Shown: positions 25,508 through 35,012 of the stretch, one piece after another
How positions within the stretch are numbered: the first letter of the stretch is position 1
Layout of the letters: every line of letters begins with the position of its first letter
Source: Saprospiraceae bacterium
Lineage (GTDB): Bacteria; Bacteroidota; Bacteroidia; Chitinophagales; Saprospiraceae
Assembly: GCA_026129545.1 (NCBI GenBank)
Contig: JAHCHX010000005.1
Span: 166,854 to 230,853, forward strand
Length of the DNA stretch: 64,000 bases
Reading direction: 5' to 3'
The notes under the pieces: model-generated
The model's input: the letters and a program-made list of their open reading frames with translations, nothing else
Told to the model about the DNA's origin: nothing
The model's database searches: none
Program-made: the position numbers and the translations under genes

Positions 25508-28486
25508 ATGAAGTACAAACTCCTTTGCAAGAGCTTGTTGCCGCTCTTGCTGCTCATCATGGGCGCACAAATGGCAATAGCACAATTCACCGTGTCGGGG
25601 CGCGTCACCGATTCAGGAGGCGAGGGTCTTCCGGGGGCTACCATAGCCGTCGTGGGCGCATCGCGCGGCACCACCGCCGATTTGGAGGGCAACTACCGCC
25701 TTGAAGTGCCGGGCACCTCCGCTACATTGGCCATTTCTTACACAGGCTATCAGACGGTCAAAGTTCAGGTCTCTTCTGCCAACCCGATGGTTGATGTCGT
25801 CATGGAAGAAGACTATGCCGGCCTGAGCGAAGTCATCGTGTCTGGTTTGGCGACCAACGTGAAGCGCGCCAATCTCGCCAATTCGGTAGCAACTATCAGC
25901 GCAAAAGAATTGGCTGGCGTGACGAACCAAAGCACGATGGATGGGGCGCTTTATGGCAAGTTTAGAGGGGCCGAAATCAGAGCCAACTCGGGAGCGCCGG
26001 GTGGGGGCTTCTCCGTTCGGCTGCGCGGTGTCACCTCTATTTTTGGCAACCAACAGCCGCTCTACATCGTGGATGGGATTTTTGTAAACAATGACGCCAT
26101 CTCGTCGGGCACCAACATAGTGTCGGAAGCGGCAGGCGGTGGCAACCCTGCCACCAACCAAGACGATGCCTCCAACCGCATCGCCGACCTCGACCCGGAA
26201 GACATCGAATCCATCGAGATTCTGAAAGGCGCATCCGCAGCAGCCATCTACGGCTCACGGGCCGCGGGGGGGGTGGTCATCATCACCACCAAAAAAGGCA
26301 AGGCTGGCCAAACAAGGGTGACACTTTCGCAAACCATCGGATTCAGCCAGCCTATTCGGCTGCTCGGCATGCGCAATTGGACAGCTGACTTGGTCGAACA
26401 AGAATTCGGCGCGGCAAACCGTACTTTGTTTGAGCAAAACGGCCTTACCGACTACGAAAAAGAACTTTACGACAACCGCCCATTGGCTGCCACCACGCGG
26501 GTGGATGCTTCGGGCGGCTCAGAAAAAACCCAGTTCTTCATCGGCGCCACTTACAAAAACGAAGGTGGCCTTGTGAACAACACGGGCTATGAGAAAATCT
26601 CCGGTCGCCTGAACATCAACCATCGGTTCGCGGATTGGCTGGATGTCTCTGTGACGAACAACTACATCAACTCGCAGGCAGACAGGGGCTTTTTCAACAA
26701 CTCCAACGCAAATACCACCATCGGCTACGCCCACGCCTTCACCCGTCCGTGGTTCGACCTGTTCCCATCCACACCGGGCGGCGACTACCCCGCGATACCC
26801 TCCGTAGGCTCCAACATATTAGAAACCGTGGCGCTCGTCACCAACCGCGAGGATATCAACCGCTACATCGGCGGCGCTACGGCCAATGTGCGCCTTTGGC
26901 AGAATGACCGTAATGAACTGAAAGGCGTGGTAAGGGCAGGTGTGGACCAATACACGCTCAGAACCACCTCTATTTTCCCGCAGAACTTGTCGTACTACCG
27001 CGACCCGGGCACACTCGGGGGCGTGTCAATTTCCGGCACTACTGTCAATACCAACAGTCTTTTGTGGGGATTCTTGGTTTACACACACACGACAAACAAT
27101 GGTGTCATCCTGCGCACGCAAGGCGGCATGACTGCCGAGAACTTTGACCAAAACACAGTGCTCACCAGTGCGACACGCCTGAATGGCTCTCAAACCAACG
27201 TGGACCAAGCGGGAGTCGTGTCGGCATTCCAGCGCCGTTTCCCGCAGAAAGACCGCGGTTTCTTCCTGCAACAGGAAATGAACTGGAACGACCAATTCAT
27301 GATTGCGGTAGGCTTGCGTGGCGACAAATCCACCAACAACGGGGATGCCAACAAACTCTACTACTATCCAAAGGCAAACGCTGCCATCAACCTGCATGAG
27401 TTCGATGCGCTGTTCGACCGGCGCGGCGTGGTCAGCCAAGCAAAACTGCGCGTCGCTTACGGACAGTCGGGCCGTTTCTCCAACTTCAACGACCGGTTCA
27501 ACCCAATGGTAGGCTCGTTCATCGGCAATTCCAGTGGCTTGTTCACCGACCCACAGCGCGGCAACACGCGGGTAGGCCCGGAACGCCAGAAAGAGCTTGA
27601 ATTCGGCACCGATTTGGGCTTTTTCAAAAATCGCATCGTGTTGGACGTGACCTACTACATCAAGGACATTGACGACCTTCTGCTCCGCGCACAAGTGCCT
27701 CAATCCACAGGCTACACCACACAAGTTGTCAACGCAGGCGGCCTTAGAAACAAGGGGATTGAAATTGGCCTCGACGCTGCTGCGGTACGCGGCAAGTTCA
27801 ATTGGAACACGGGCATCAGTTTTTGGAAGAACCAATCGGAGGTGACACGCCTCGACGTGGACCCGTTCAACCTCGGCGGTTTTGCATTGAGCCTTGGCCA
27901 ATACCGTATCGAGAAAGGTTTGCCAGCCACCACCATCGTGGGCACGGTGCCACGCGACGATGCCGAGTTTGGCAAGGCAAGCTATAAAGTTTATGGCAAT
28001 GCCGAGCCGGACTTCAACATGGCGTTCAACAACTCGTTCAGCTGGAACAATTTTGAATTCAACTTCCTGATTCACTGGCGCAAAGGCGGCGATGCCATCA
28101 ACCTTAGCACGCTTTTGTGGGACCTTGGCCGCCTCACTTGGGACTATGACGACCGCACCCTCGACCCGACCGGACAAATGGGCAACGGCCCATACCGCGT
28201 GTCGCAATGGAACGGCAACAGCAACACCCAGCCGTGGATAGAAGATGCGGGCTATGTACGCTTGCGCGAAGCAGGACTCTACTACACCATTCCGCGCAAA
28301 GTGCTGAACGACAAATGCAGCCTGCGCCTCGGCGTGAGCGGTCGAAACATCCTCAACTTCTTCGACTACAACAGCTACGACCCAGAAGTGTCGAACTTTG
28401 GCAACAACGTGTTGGCTAACACGGTAGAGGTGACACCTTTCCCCAGCGCCAAACGCTGGAACTTCCACCTGACAGCCAACTTCTGA
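25508..28486 (+). CDS. SusC/RagA-family TonB-linked outer membrane protein
   Basis: This is a TonB-dependent outer-membrane transporter of the SusC type, 992 residues, that forms a channel gated by a SusD-type lid. A signal peptide (MKYKLLCKSLLPLLLLIMGAQ) is followed by a carboxypeptidase-regulatory-like domain (FTVSGRVTDSGGEGLPGATI to LAISYTGYQTVKV). The plug domain includes GGFSVRLRGVTSIFGNQQPL, LYIVDGIFVNN and the hallmark SIEILKGASAAAIYGSRAAG. The barrel runs to the C-terminal aromatic residue (WNFHLTANF). It pairs with the susD gene 95 bases downstream. No SusR, ECF sigma/anti-sigma pair or glycosidase is adjacent, so the substrate (glycan or peptide) cannot be inferred. It lies next to the DUF1800/DUF1501 operon, transcribed divergently. 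Confidence 0.95.
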   Translation: MKYKLLCKSLLPLLLLIMGAQMAIAQFTVSGRVTDSGGEGLPGATIAVVGASRGTTADLEGNYRLEVPGTSATLAISYTGYQTVKVQVSSANPMVDVVMEEDYAGLSEVIVSGLATNVKRANLANSVATISAKELAGVTNQSTMDGALYGKFRGAEIRANSGAPGGGFSVRLRGVTSIFGNQQPLYIVDGIFVNNDAISSGTNIVSEAAGGGNPATNQDDASNRIADLDPEDIESIEILKGASAAAIYGSRAAGGVVIITTKKGKAGQTRVTLSQTIGFSQPIRLLGMRNWTADLVEQEFGAANRTLFEQNGLTDYEKELYDNRPLAATTRVDASGGSEKTQFFIGATYKNEGGLVNNTGYEKISGRLNINHRFADWLDVSVTNNYINSQADRGFFNNSNANTTIGYAHAFTRPWFDLFPSTPGGDYPAIPSVGSNILETVALVTNREDINRYIGGATANVRLWQNDRNELKGVVRAGVDQYTLRTTSIFPQNLSYYRDPGTLGGVSISGTTVNTNSLLWGFLVYTHTTNNGVILRTQGGMTAENFDQNTVLTSATRLNGSQTNVDQAGVVSAFQRRFPQKDRGFFLQQEMNWNDQFMIAVGLRGDKSTNNGDANKLYYYPKANAAINLHEFDALFDRRGVVSQAKLRVAYGQSGRFSNFNDRFNPMVGSFIGNSSGLFTDPQRGNTRVGPERQKELEFGTDLGFFKNRIVLDVTYYIKDIDDLLLRAQVPQSTGYTTQVVNAGGLRNKGIEIGLDAAAVRGKFNWNTGISFWKNQSEVTRLDVDPFNLGGFALSLGQYRIEKGLPATTIVGTVPRDDAEFGKASYKVYGNAEPDFNMAFNNSFSWNNFEFNFLIHWRKGGDAINLSTLLWDLGRLTWDYDDRTLDPTGQMGNGPYRVSQWNGNSNTQPWIEDAGYVRLREAGLYYTIPRKVLNDKCSLRLGVSGRNILNFFDYNSYDPEVSNFGNNVLANTVEVTPFPSAKRWNFHLTANF

Positions 28487-28527
28487 ACAGATTCGTTGCG
28501 CATCGTAAGTTCTTCAACAAAAACATC

Positions 28528-28560
28528 GAAGCAAAATCTTGTTTTTCAATGTTTTGCTTC
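28528..28560 (+). other. susC-susD intercistronic hairpin
   Basis: GAAGCAAAA (28528-28536) pairs with TTTTGCTTC (28552-28560), with an inner TTG/CAA pair (28539-28541/28547-28549) and a small loop. It lies between the two coding regions and could act in partial termination, processing or mRNA protection that sets the SusC:SusD ratio; that role is inference. Confidence 0.55.
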
Positions 28561-28581
28561 AAAAATTCAAAAATTTGAACA

Positions 28582-29883
28582 ATGAAAAAGGTACATATCA
28601 AACCACTCTTTGTGGCATTGCTCACGGGTGTCCTCCTCAGCTTTTCCGCTTGCCAGCTGGACGACATCCCCAATCCCAACGCGCCCGACCAAATCAACCT
28701 TGAAAATGGTGGTGCCACACTCAACGACTTGCGCCTGCTGGCTTCCGGCCTTGAGGCCGTGCTGCGCGTGGACATGGAGTTCCATTTCTGGACCACCAGC
28801 ATCGTGGGCCGCGAATACTGGGACCTCCGCAACACCGACCCTCGCTACACAGGCGAGCTGCTCGGCAAAGGTGGTGGTGGCCTCGACGACAACGGCTTTC
28901 TGACCACGCGCTCCTACGCGGCGCGCTATCGGGCCGTTCGCTCGGCTTGGGTGCAGATACACGCCACGCAAAACAGCTCCGCTTCTCTTTCCACGGCGCA
29001 GCGCAATGGCTTGCTTGGTCACGCTCGCACCCTTCTGGCTTATTCTTTATTGCTCGAATGTAACCGCCAGTATCAAAATGGCATTCGCACCAACGTGGAA
29101 GACCCAGACAACCTTGGCCCGTTCGAGAATTATGACGCAGCGCTCCGCAGTATTAGGGCTATACTCGACCAAGGCAACACCGAACTGACGGGAGCCGAAT
29201 TTGTGTTCAGCTCCACCTTGGGCAACGCCGCCCGCGTAAAACAATTCAACCGCGCCCTCGCAGCCCGCGTTGAAATGTACAAGGGAGATGCGGCAGCTAT
29301 GCGTTCGCTCTTGCAGGAAACATGGATGGACCCCGATGGGAACATGAACGAGGGCGTTTACTATGTGTTTGGCGCCGGTGGCAACAACCGTTTCAATCCG
29401 CTGTTCAACGTGCCTTTGCAAACGCAATATGTGGCACACCCAACTTTTGTGGCCGCTGCCGAACCCGGCGACACTCGTTTCAGCAGCAAGACCACTCAGC
29501 TGAGTGCGCCTTTTGCTACCGACGACCTCTCTGGCGACGTGCAAGTGACCATGATAGCGTCGAACACTTCCCCCTTCCCCATCGTGCGCAATGAGGAACT
29601 TGTATTGATGTGGGCGGAAGCAAACATAGGGTTCAACAACAACGAAGCGGTGACAGCCATCAACAAAGTGCGCGCAGCAGCAAGCCTGGGCGACTACAAC
29701 GGGCCTACTGACAATGCCTCGCTCGTCAATCAGCTCTTGCACGAGCGCCGCTACTCCCTTTTTGGGGAGGGGCACCGCTGGATAGATATGCGCCGTTTGG
29801 GTCGCCTCAATCAAATCCCGATTGACCGGCCCGGCGATGTGGTGCACCAACAGTTCCCGCGCCCGGTGTTCGATGTGGATTGA
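28582..29883 (+). CDS. SusD/RagB-family nutrient-binding outer membrane lipoprotein
   Basis: The 433-residue protein is the SusD-type partner of the upstream SusC. It has a lipoprotein signal peptide ending LLSFSAC, so Cys is the lipidated residue and the protein sits on the outer membrane. The helical TPR-like fold is suggested by ARTLLAYSLLLECNRQYQNG, the mid region NRALAARVEMYKGD, and the SusD C-terminal signature RNEELVLMWAEANIGFNN, then INKVRAAASLG and LLHERRYSLFGEGHRWIDMRRLG. It is shorter than most SusD proteins (often 480-550 residues), but both ends look complete. A bidirectional terminator follows. Confidence 0.93.
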   Translation: MKKVHIKPLFVALLTGVLLSFSACQLDDIPNPNAPDQINLENGGATLNDLRLLASGLEAVLRVDMEFHFWTTSIVGREYWDLRNTDPRYTGELLGKGGGGLDDNGFLTTRSYAARYRAVRSAWVQIHATQNSSASLSTAQRNGLLGHARTLLAYSLLLECNRQYQNGIRTNVEDPDNLGPFENYDAALRSIRAILDQGNTELTGAEFVFSSTLGNAARVKQFNRALAARVEMYKGDAAAMRSLLQETWMDPDGNMNEGVYYVFGAGGNNRFNPLFNVPLQTQYVAHPTFVAAAEPGDTRFSSKTTQLSAPFATDDLSGDVQVTMIASNTSPFPIVRNEELVLMWAEANIGFNNNEAVTAINKVRAAASLGDYNGPTDNASLVNQLLHERRYSLFGEGHRWIDMRRLGRLNQIPIDRPGDVVHQQFPRPVFDVD

Positions 29884-29912
29884 GGCAAAAGGGATTGATA
29901 GTGACAAATAAA

Positions 29913-29951
29913 AGAAGCGGACAAAGGGCAACAGCCTTTTTGTCCGCTTCT
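29913..29951. terminator. Bidirectional terminator after susD
   Basis: AGAAGCGGACAAA (29913-29925) pairs with TTTGTCCGCTTCT (29939-29951), continued by GG/CC. It lies between the convergent susD and nucleotidyltransferase genes and can serve both strands. Confidence 0.75.
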
Positions 29952-29975
29952 CATTTTCATGAAAGCAAATCCGCC

Positions 29976-30875
29976 TTACCACAAAACCGGCTCGTACATT
30001 TCCTCCGCCACCATCTTTTTCAGCGCAGCCTGCACCGTGTTTTTGTCTTCGGGGTAGGTGACACCGTACCACTGACTGGCGCTGTTGAGGACTTTTACCT
30101 TCACCTTGCCTGCCTTGACGAGCGTGTTCACCACTTTGGGAATGTAAAACTCCGCCGAGGGATTGTCTTTATTGGCCAATACAAATTCGCGGAATTGGGT
30201 TTCTATTTCCCCAAAAATAGTGGGGTGAAACCCCCAAAAGTTCATGGATACGGGTGTGTTGTCAGCCAAAAAATAGCGTCCAGTCTCATCCGAGAAATGG
30301 ATGCCGTCGGCATCGCGCCGGATGTTGTGGCGCTCCACCACATCTGTCAAGAAACCATCGGGACTGACGGCACACACACCTCGCGAGACACTGCCGTTTT
30401 CGGAAAGGGTGTTTCCAATTTGATACGCGACCATGCCATATTGTGTGGGAGAACAGTCCTCCCGAAGAAATTTGCCAATGGCCTTGAACGCATCAGCCCC
30501 GTAGAAGTCGTCGGCATTGATTGCCACGAAAGGCTCCTCTATGCAGTCTTTGGCGGAAAAAATGGCGTGCCCAGTCCCCCACGGTTTTTTCCGATGGGGC
30601 ATTTGGCCGAGCCATTCCAGCCCGGTCCCGATTTCCTGGAAGGTATATTGTGTGCGGATGCGCGACTCTATTTTGCGTCCCACTATTTCCCGAAAGTCCG
30701 CTTCTATCTCTGGGCGAATGACGAATACCACTTTGCCAAATCCCGCTTCTATGGCATCGTGCACCGAGTATTCCAGAATAGTTTCGCCCCCGGGGCCCAT
30801 GCCATCGGCTTGCTTCAAACCTCCATAGCGGCTACCTATGCCAGCCGCCAAAATCAAAAGTGTGGGTTGTTTCAT
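29976..30875 (-). CDS. Sugar-phosphate nucleotidyltransferase-like protein
   Basis: The 299-residue protein has the nucleotidyltransferase fold of sugar-1-phosphate uridylyl/thymidylyl transferases. The N-terminal nucleotide-binding signature is LLILAAGIGSRYGGLKQ followed by DGMGPGGETILEYSVHDA. A metal-binding Asp region is visible at EPFVAINADDFYGADAF. The ATG at 30875 begins directly before this signature; an in-frame start at 30944 adds 23 residues with no family match. The product resembles stand-alone nucleotidyltransferases without the left-handed beta helix of GlmU. The exact sugar is not evident. It is monocistronic between two terminators/promoters; a TAAACTTTGC box on the minus strand near 30944-30953 may be its promoter. 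Confidence 0.8.
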   Translation of the reverse strand: MKQPTLLILAAGIGSRYGGLKQADGMGPGGETILEYSVHDAIEAGFGKVVFVIRPEIEADFREIVGRKIESRIRTQYTFQEIGTGLEWLGQMPHRKKPWGTGHAIFSAKDCIEEPFVAINADDFYGADAFKAIGKFLREDCSPTQYGMVAYQIGNTLSENGSVSRGVCAVSPDGFLTDVVERHNIRRDADGIHFSDETGRYFLADNTPVSMNFWGFHPTIFGEIETQFREFVLANKDNPSAEFYIPKVVNTLVKAGKVKVKVLNSASQWYGVTYPEDKNTVQAALKKMVAEEMYEPVLW

Positions 30876-30965
30876 CTTACTTTGTGCTTCTGCTGTTGGG
30901 GGGCTGCGCTGCAAAGAGCGTTCCCAAAATAGATGCGGGCGCAAAGTTTAGGAATTTTGAAATGC

Positions 30966-32789
30966 CTACTGGTACATTCCCTCAATCTCTTGCTCAAATT
31001 TTTGCATAATCACTCGCCGTTTCAGTTTCAAGGTTGGCGTAAGCTCTGCTTCGGAGCCATCGGTTTTGATGGGCTCCCATTGAGTGGGCAGCAGCGTGAA
31101 TTTTTTTACTTGTTCCACATGACCGAAAAAGGCATTGACGCGCTCCACGAGCATCTGATACCGCTCAAGCACTTTCGGGTGTTGAATCATGTCGGGCATA
31201 TTGGTCCACGGGATGTCGTGTTTTTGGCTCCACTCTTTCAGCCCCTCCGCCGACGGGATGAGTAGGGCCGACACAAATTTTCGGTTTTCGCCCACCACCA
31301 TAGCTTGCTCCACGAGACGATGCTCCTTGAACACGGATTCAATCGGCGTGGGCGCCACATATTTGCCGCCGCTGGTTTTGAGTAGTTCCTTTTTGCGGTC
31401 AGTGATTTTCAAATACTTGAGTCCACCCGGCCCGTCCACGAGCATCCCAACATCGCCAGTGACGAGCCAACGCTCGCCATCAATGTATCGAATCATCTCC
31501 GCCGTTTTTTCCGGCTGCTTGTAATAGCCAACCATGATGCCGGGGCTTCGGGCCAAAATCTCGCCTTCGCCGGGGCGGTACTCGCCGCTCGGCTCGATGC
31601 GGATTTCCACGCCCTCCAACGCTGGCCCGACCGTGCCCAACATGGTGTGCTCATCGTCGAACGCATTGAAAGTCAGTGCCGGCGAAGCCTCCGTCAAGCC
31701 GTACCCTTCTCTTACCCGAATGCCCGCAGCATTGAATGTGCGGAGCACTTTCATGGGGCAGGCGCTGGCAGCGGTGGTCATGCCTCGCACCTCGCCGCCG
31801 AGCGCCTCGCGCCACTTGGAGAATATCAAGCGGTCGGCGATTTTCCACTTGACGGCCGTCATGCCCTGAGGTTTGTGGCCAAAATCCCAATGCTCCGCAA
31901 GCCCCAGCGCCCAGAAAAAGAGCGCCCGTTTCAGCCCCGTCAGCTCCAGCCCTTTGGCATAGATGCGCTCGTACACCTTCTCCAACAAGCGCGGCACACA
32001 GGTGAAAAAGTGAGGTCGGATGGCCCGCAAATCGCCTGTCTCTCCGCCCAAATTGTCGGTGCCAGTGAACGACACGCTCCCGCCATAAGCAGTGTAGGCA
32101 TACACTCCCACACGCTCATAGACATGGCTGACGGGCAAAAAACTAAGGATGCGGTCGCCGGGCCTGATAGGGGCCAACCTGCGAAGCGCCTCCACGTTGA
32201 ACACGATGTTTCGGTGCGTCAACATCACGCCTTTCGGGTTGCCTGTGGTGCCAGAAGTATAAATCAGCGTGGCCAAATCATCAGGACGGATGGTTGATTT
32301 GATGCGCTCCACCTCGGCGAAATCGCTGTCGGCAGGTGCCAAAATCGAATCCCAGCGCCTTGCCTCTGGATGGTCGTAGAAAGTGAGCATCTCTTTCAAG
32401 CCTGATGTTTTCTTCTTGGCGCTCAGCACTTTTTCGTACAAATCCCCCTCGCCCACAAAACAGTATTGCGCTTCGGACTCATTCAAAATGTACTCGTATT
32501 CACGCGAGCTAATGGTCGGGTACATGGGCACGTTGAGCACGCCTATTTGCAGCATGGCATAGTCGAGCGCCACCCACTCTGGCACGGTCTGATAGACCAC
32601 CGTGGCTACCTTGTCGCCTGGGCGCAAGCCCAAACGCAAAAGCCCAAGGCTAGCGCGGTTGACCCAATCAACCATTTGTTCGGTGGAGACATAGCGCCAC
32701 TCCCCATCCTTCTTGGAGCCGAAAGCGCGTTCGAGCGGATGCTCCCGCAACTGGTCGTAGAGGTAATCGAAAAGACGTTTATCTGACAT
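30966..32789 (-). CDS. Long-chain fatty acid-CoA ligase (AMP-binding)
   Basis: The enzyme activates fatty acids to acyl-CoA via acyl-AMP. The protein is 607 residues from the ATG at 32789 (another ATG lies four codons upstream). ANL-superfamily motifs are clear: P-loop TLIYTSGTTGNPKGVMLTH near residue 170, REGYGLTEASPALTFN near 375, WLVTGDVG near 455 and KITDRKKELLKTSGGKYVAP near 480. No membrane anchor is seen, but the family is usually peripheral to the inner membrane. No beta-oxidation genes adjoin it. It is divergent from the TPR protein gene across a long gap. Confidence 0.93.
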   Translation of the reverse strand: MSDKRLFDYLYDQLREHPLERAFGSKKDGEWRYVSTEQMVDWVNRASLGLLRLGLRPGDKVATVVYQTVPEWVALDYAMLQIGVLNVPMYPTISSREYEYILNESEAQYCFVGEGDLYEKVLSAKKKTSGLKEMLTFYDHPEARRWDSILAPADSDFAEVERIKSTIRPDDLATLIYTSGTTGNPKGVMLTHRNIVFNVEALRRLAPIRPGDRILSFLPVSHVYERVGVYAYTAYGGSVSFTGTDNLGGETGDLRAIRPHFFTCVPRLLEKVYERIYAKGLELTGLKRALFFWALGLAEHWDFGHKPQGMTAVKWKIADRLIFSKWREALGGEVRGMTTAASACPMKVLRTFNAAGIRVREGYGLTEASPALTFNAFDDEHTMLGTVGPALEGVEIRIEPSGEYRPGEGEILARSPGIMVGYYKQPEKTAEMIRYIDGERWLVTGDVGMLVDGPGGLKYLKITDRKKELLKTSGGKYVAPTPIESVFKEHRLVEQAMVVGENRKFVSALLIPSAEGLKEWSQKHDIPWTNMPDMIQHPKVLERYQMLVERVNAFFGHVEQVKKFTLLPTQWEPIKTDGSEAELTPTLKLKRRVIMQKFEQEIEGMYQ

Positions 32790-33384
32790 TTTTTGAAACA
32801 AATTGTAAAAACCTTGCTTTTATGTGATTTTGCGTTCAATGTGCGAAGATTGTGGAAAAAAATTAATAATCAGGCATCGGACAACAAAAGAAAGTAGCCC
32901 TTTCGCAAATTATCAGGTTTATTCGGCAAATACCCCGTTGAGGGAATGGTCATCCAAATAAAATTGCCTTTTATTTTTCAAAACAAATAATTTTTTTACA
33001 AAAACGTTAAAAAGCAGCTTGCACAGATGACCGAATAGCTGCACTTTTGTAATCCTTTTGGGAAAGCACCCTTCTCGTAACCGGAACTTTTGGAAAACCT
33101 GCCGGTTATCCCTCTGCAAGGGCTTTATACTCAACGATTTTGTGGTTTCTTGGGCATTGTTCACCGCAACACGAGGTGTTCAATCAGTTAATCGTCGCTT
33201 GCTCTTTTTAAGGTAATGGCAGTGTCATCGTAAGGGATGCCTGTCTGCCCAAGAAAGAGACGAAACCTTTTGCGCTTCGAACGTCTGCATGAGCTCGCAT
33301 CATTTGCGGACATCGTAGAACCCCCTTCCCCCGTCGGCCAAAGGAAATCATTTTCATACATCCTTATTTCAAATAGCAGGCAGG
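32790..33384. other. Long divergent intergenic region with short hairpins
   Basis: About 595 bases without a convincing gene; short open frames on both strands lack family features. Visible structure: TAACCGG (33078-33084)/CCGGTTA (33101-33107), then CCCT/AGGG at 33110-33122, and AACAC/GTGTT near 33170-33181. It presumably carries promoters for the acyl-CoA ligase and the TPR gene, but no TAnnTTTG box is clear. A small RNA is possible but unsupported. Confidence 0.4.
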
Positions 33385-34224
33385 ATGACAACGCAACAAC
33401 CGCAACCGCTCAAACTTATTTTTCGAGGACGCTTGGAGTTCGGCTCCGAGCGCACTTTCAACATGGTGCTCAATCACTGGAACACCCGGATTGAAAATTA
33501 TTTCAAATCGGACATCCTGTTCAAGGCCGAGCAAGTTTTCAGCCATGAAGACCATGCGCTCTCGGTGCCCCAACAAGTGTTGATGAGCACGGAGAAGCAT
33601 TGGCGCAGCACCACGGCGCTATTGCAGGAAGTGGCACAGTTTGCGCTAGCGGGCAAAGTGGGCGCTTGGTGGGTGCAGAACGGCCAAGTGCTGGCTGAAT
33701 ATAATATAGAGCCGAAGACCGACAAGACAGCGGTGGCCGAGTTCATCCGTGGGCGCGACTTGGCTCAGCAAGGCGGCATGGAGATGGCCTCGGAAGCGTT
33801 GACCAATGCCATCGCCAAGTTCGAGCGCCATGCGTTGGCTTATGAACGGCGCGGCTACGTCAATTACAAGCTCAAAAACTTCAACGACGCGTTTTACGAC
33901 TTTTCCAAAAGCATAGCCATCAACCCAAACAACCCGGAGCCATTCTACGGGCGCGGCAAGGTGCGTATGCTGAAAAACGAGTGGGACAATGCGGTACAGG
34001 ATTTTGACAACGCCATCAAGTTGTCGTTGGCGGTGCAGCCGCTGCATTGGCTGTCGCGTTTGCGCAAGGGCGATAGTTTGTACCATGCCAAACGCTACGA
34101 GGAGGCTGCGAAGGAACTGAAGTTTTTCTTGCAAAAAAGCTTTGCTGAGAGCGACCCCAATTTCCGGTTCCGCCCAAAGGCAGAGTATTTGCTGGGGGAA
34201 TGCGAAAAGATGATGAAGGCTTAA
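33385..34224 (+). CDS. TPR-repeat protein
   Basis: The 279-residue protein has an N-terminal region of about 110 residues with no recognised family (FRGRLEFGSERTFNMVLNHW), followed by tetratricopeptide repeats from about residue 115 to 265. TPR consensus positions are visible in HALAYERRGYVNYKLKNFND, AFYDFSKSIAINPNNPEPFY, GRGKVRMLKNEWDNAVQDFD and DSLYHAKRYEEAAKELKFFL. TPRs mediate protein-protein contacts; the partner is unknown. No signal peptide or membrane helix is seen, so a cytoplasmic location is expected. A GC-rich hairpin follows the stop. Confidence 0.8.
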   Translation: MTTQQPQPLKLIFRGRLEFGSERTFNMVLNHWNTRIENYFKSDILFKAEQVFSHEDHALSVPQQVLMSTEKHWRSTTALLQEVAQFALAGKVGAWWVQNGQVLAEYNIEPKTDKTAVAEFIRGRDLAQQGGMEMASEALTNAIAKFERHALAYERRGYVNYKLKNFNDAFYDFSKSIAINPNNPEPFYGRGKVRMLKNEWDNAVQDFDNAIKLSLAVQPLHWLSRLRKGDSLYHAKRYEEAAKELKFFLQKSFAESDPNFRFRPKAEYLLGECEKMMKA

Positions 34225-34620
34225 ACAAGGTGTTTTTATCCACAAAAGGCCGTACCGAAGATTGTTCGGTGCGGCTTCATATTTTGTGAATCAAGGCTTA
34301 AAAAAGCCTCGGAGAGGCGAGATGCTAGTGACAATTTAGCCCCCCATCAATCCAAGGTATCGCCTTTGGCGGAGGCAAACCGCGGAACTGGTGTGCCAAA
34401 TCTGTGCATTTAATGGCGCATCGGTCTAAAAAACCTGCATTTTTTTGCTGTTTACCAATTAGTTGTGAACATTTGTGGGTTGATAGCGGCCTTTAGCGCG
34501 GCTGCGTTTTAATCCCATCTGCTTTCGGGAACAATTTTTGACCTGCTGGCTATTTCGTTGTTGAGAGCACGATACTCGTTCTTGAAGCCGATTCATGAAG
34601 CAAATTTTCAACAACAGATT
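34225..34620. other. Intergenic region after the TPR gene
   Basis: This 396-base gap has no convincing gene. A hairpin after the stop (34249-34259 with 34265-34275, 11 pairs with one G-U) may terminate the TPR transcript although it lacks a T-tract. AGGCTT/AAGCCT (34294-34299/34304-34309) overlaps an alternative GCCTC/GAGGC pair (34306-34310/34314-34318). The rest shows no clear promoter. Confidence 0.45.
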
Positions 34621-34914
34621 ATGAATAATTCTGACGAAGCCAAAGCCACAGCGGTCTCCTCACAGGAGACGAAAAGCATAGAAATTGACCTAAGCACCAT
34701 TGCGAAATTGACATTCCGAAGCAGCCCATGGTTGTTTGCCAGCATCATCGTCGCGCTTATCGGAAGCATCAGCCTTCCGATAGCCAAGTATTACGAATTG
34801 AAGGAACTCATCACCAAGACTAATCACAGCATAGAGCTGTTGAGCTTGCAAATCAAAGGAGAAATAGATTTGCTTAAAGAAAAAGAAAAGAACAACAAGG
34901 ACAAAAAGGAGTAA
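34621..34914 (+). CDS. Small membrane-anchored protein of unknown function with coiled-coil tail
   Basis: A 97-residue protein from the ATG at 34621 (an in-frame TTG at 34558 is less likely). Residues 1-30 are hydrophilic, one transmembrane helix is at about 36-56 (SPWLFASIIVALIGSISLPIA), and the C-terminal 40 residues are charged and heptad-like (ELKELITKTNHSIELLSLQI, then a Lys/Glu-rich end). I recognise no family. The next gene, 98 bases on and in the same direction, also has a single N-terminal membrane helix followed by a likely coiled coil, so the two may act together. The Lys-rich run could be extracytoplasmic or cytoplasmic; topology is undecided. Confidence 0.6.
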   Translation: MNNSDEAKATAVSSQETKSIEIDLSTIAKLTFRSSPWLFASIIVALIGSISLPIAKYYELKELITKTNHSIELLSLQIKGEIDLLKEKEKNNKDKKE

Positions 34915-35012
34915 TGACGAGTTTTCACTCAGGCGAAAAGCAACCCTCGCCTCGAGTTTGGCAACAAGTATCAATAAGCGAATTTTGATTTTTCACCAGC
35001 AACGATTCAATC

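Noticed and set aside
27026..28468. 480-residue minus-strand open frame opposite susC
   Set aside because: Shadow of the susC barrel coding sequence.
32919..33164. 81-residue minus-strand open frame in the gap before the TPR gene
   Set aside because: No recognisable motif, no promoter, and a hydrophobic/basic composition expected of translated AT-rich intergenic DNA.
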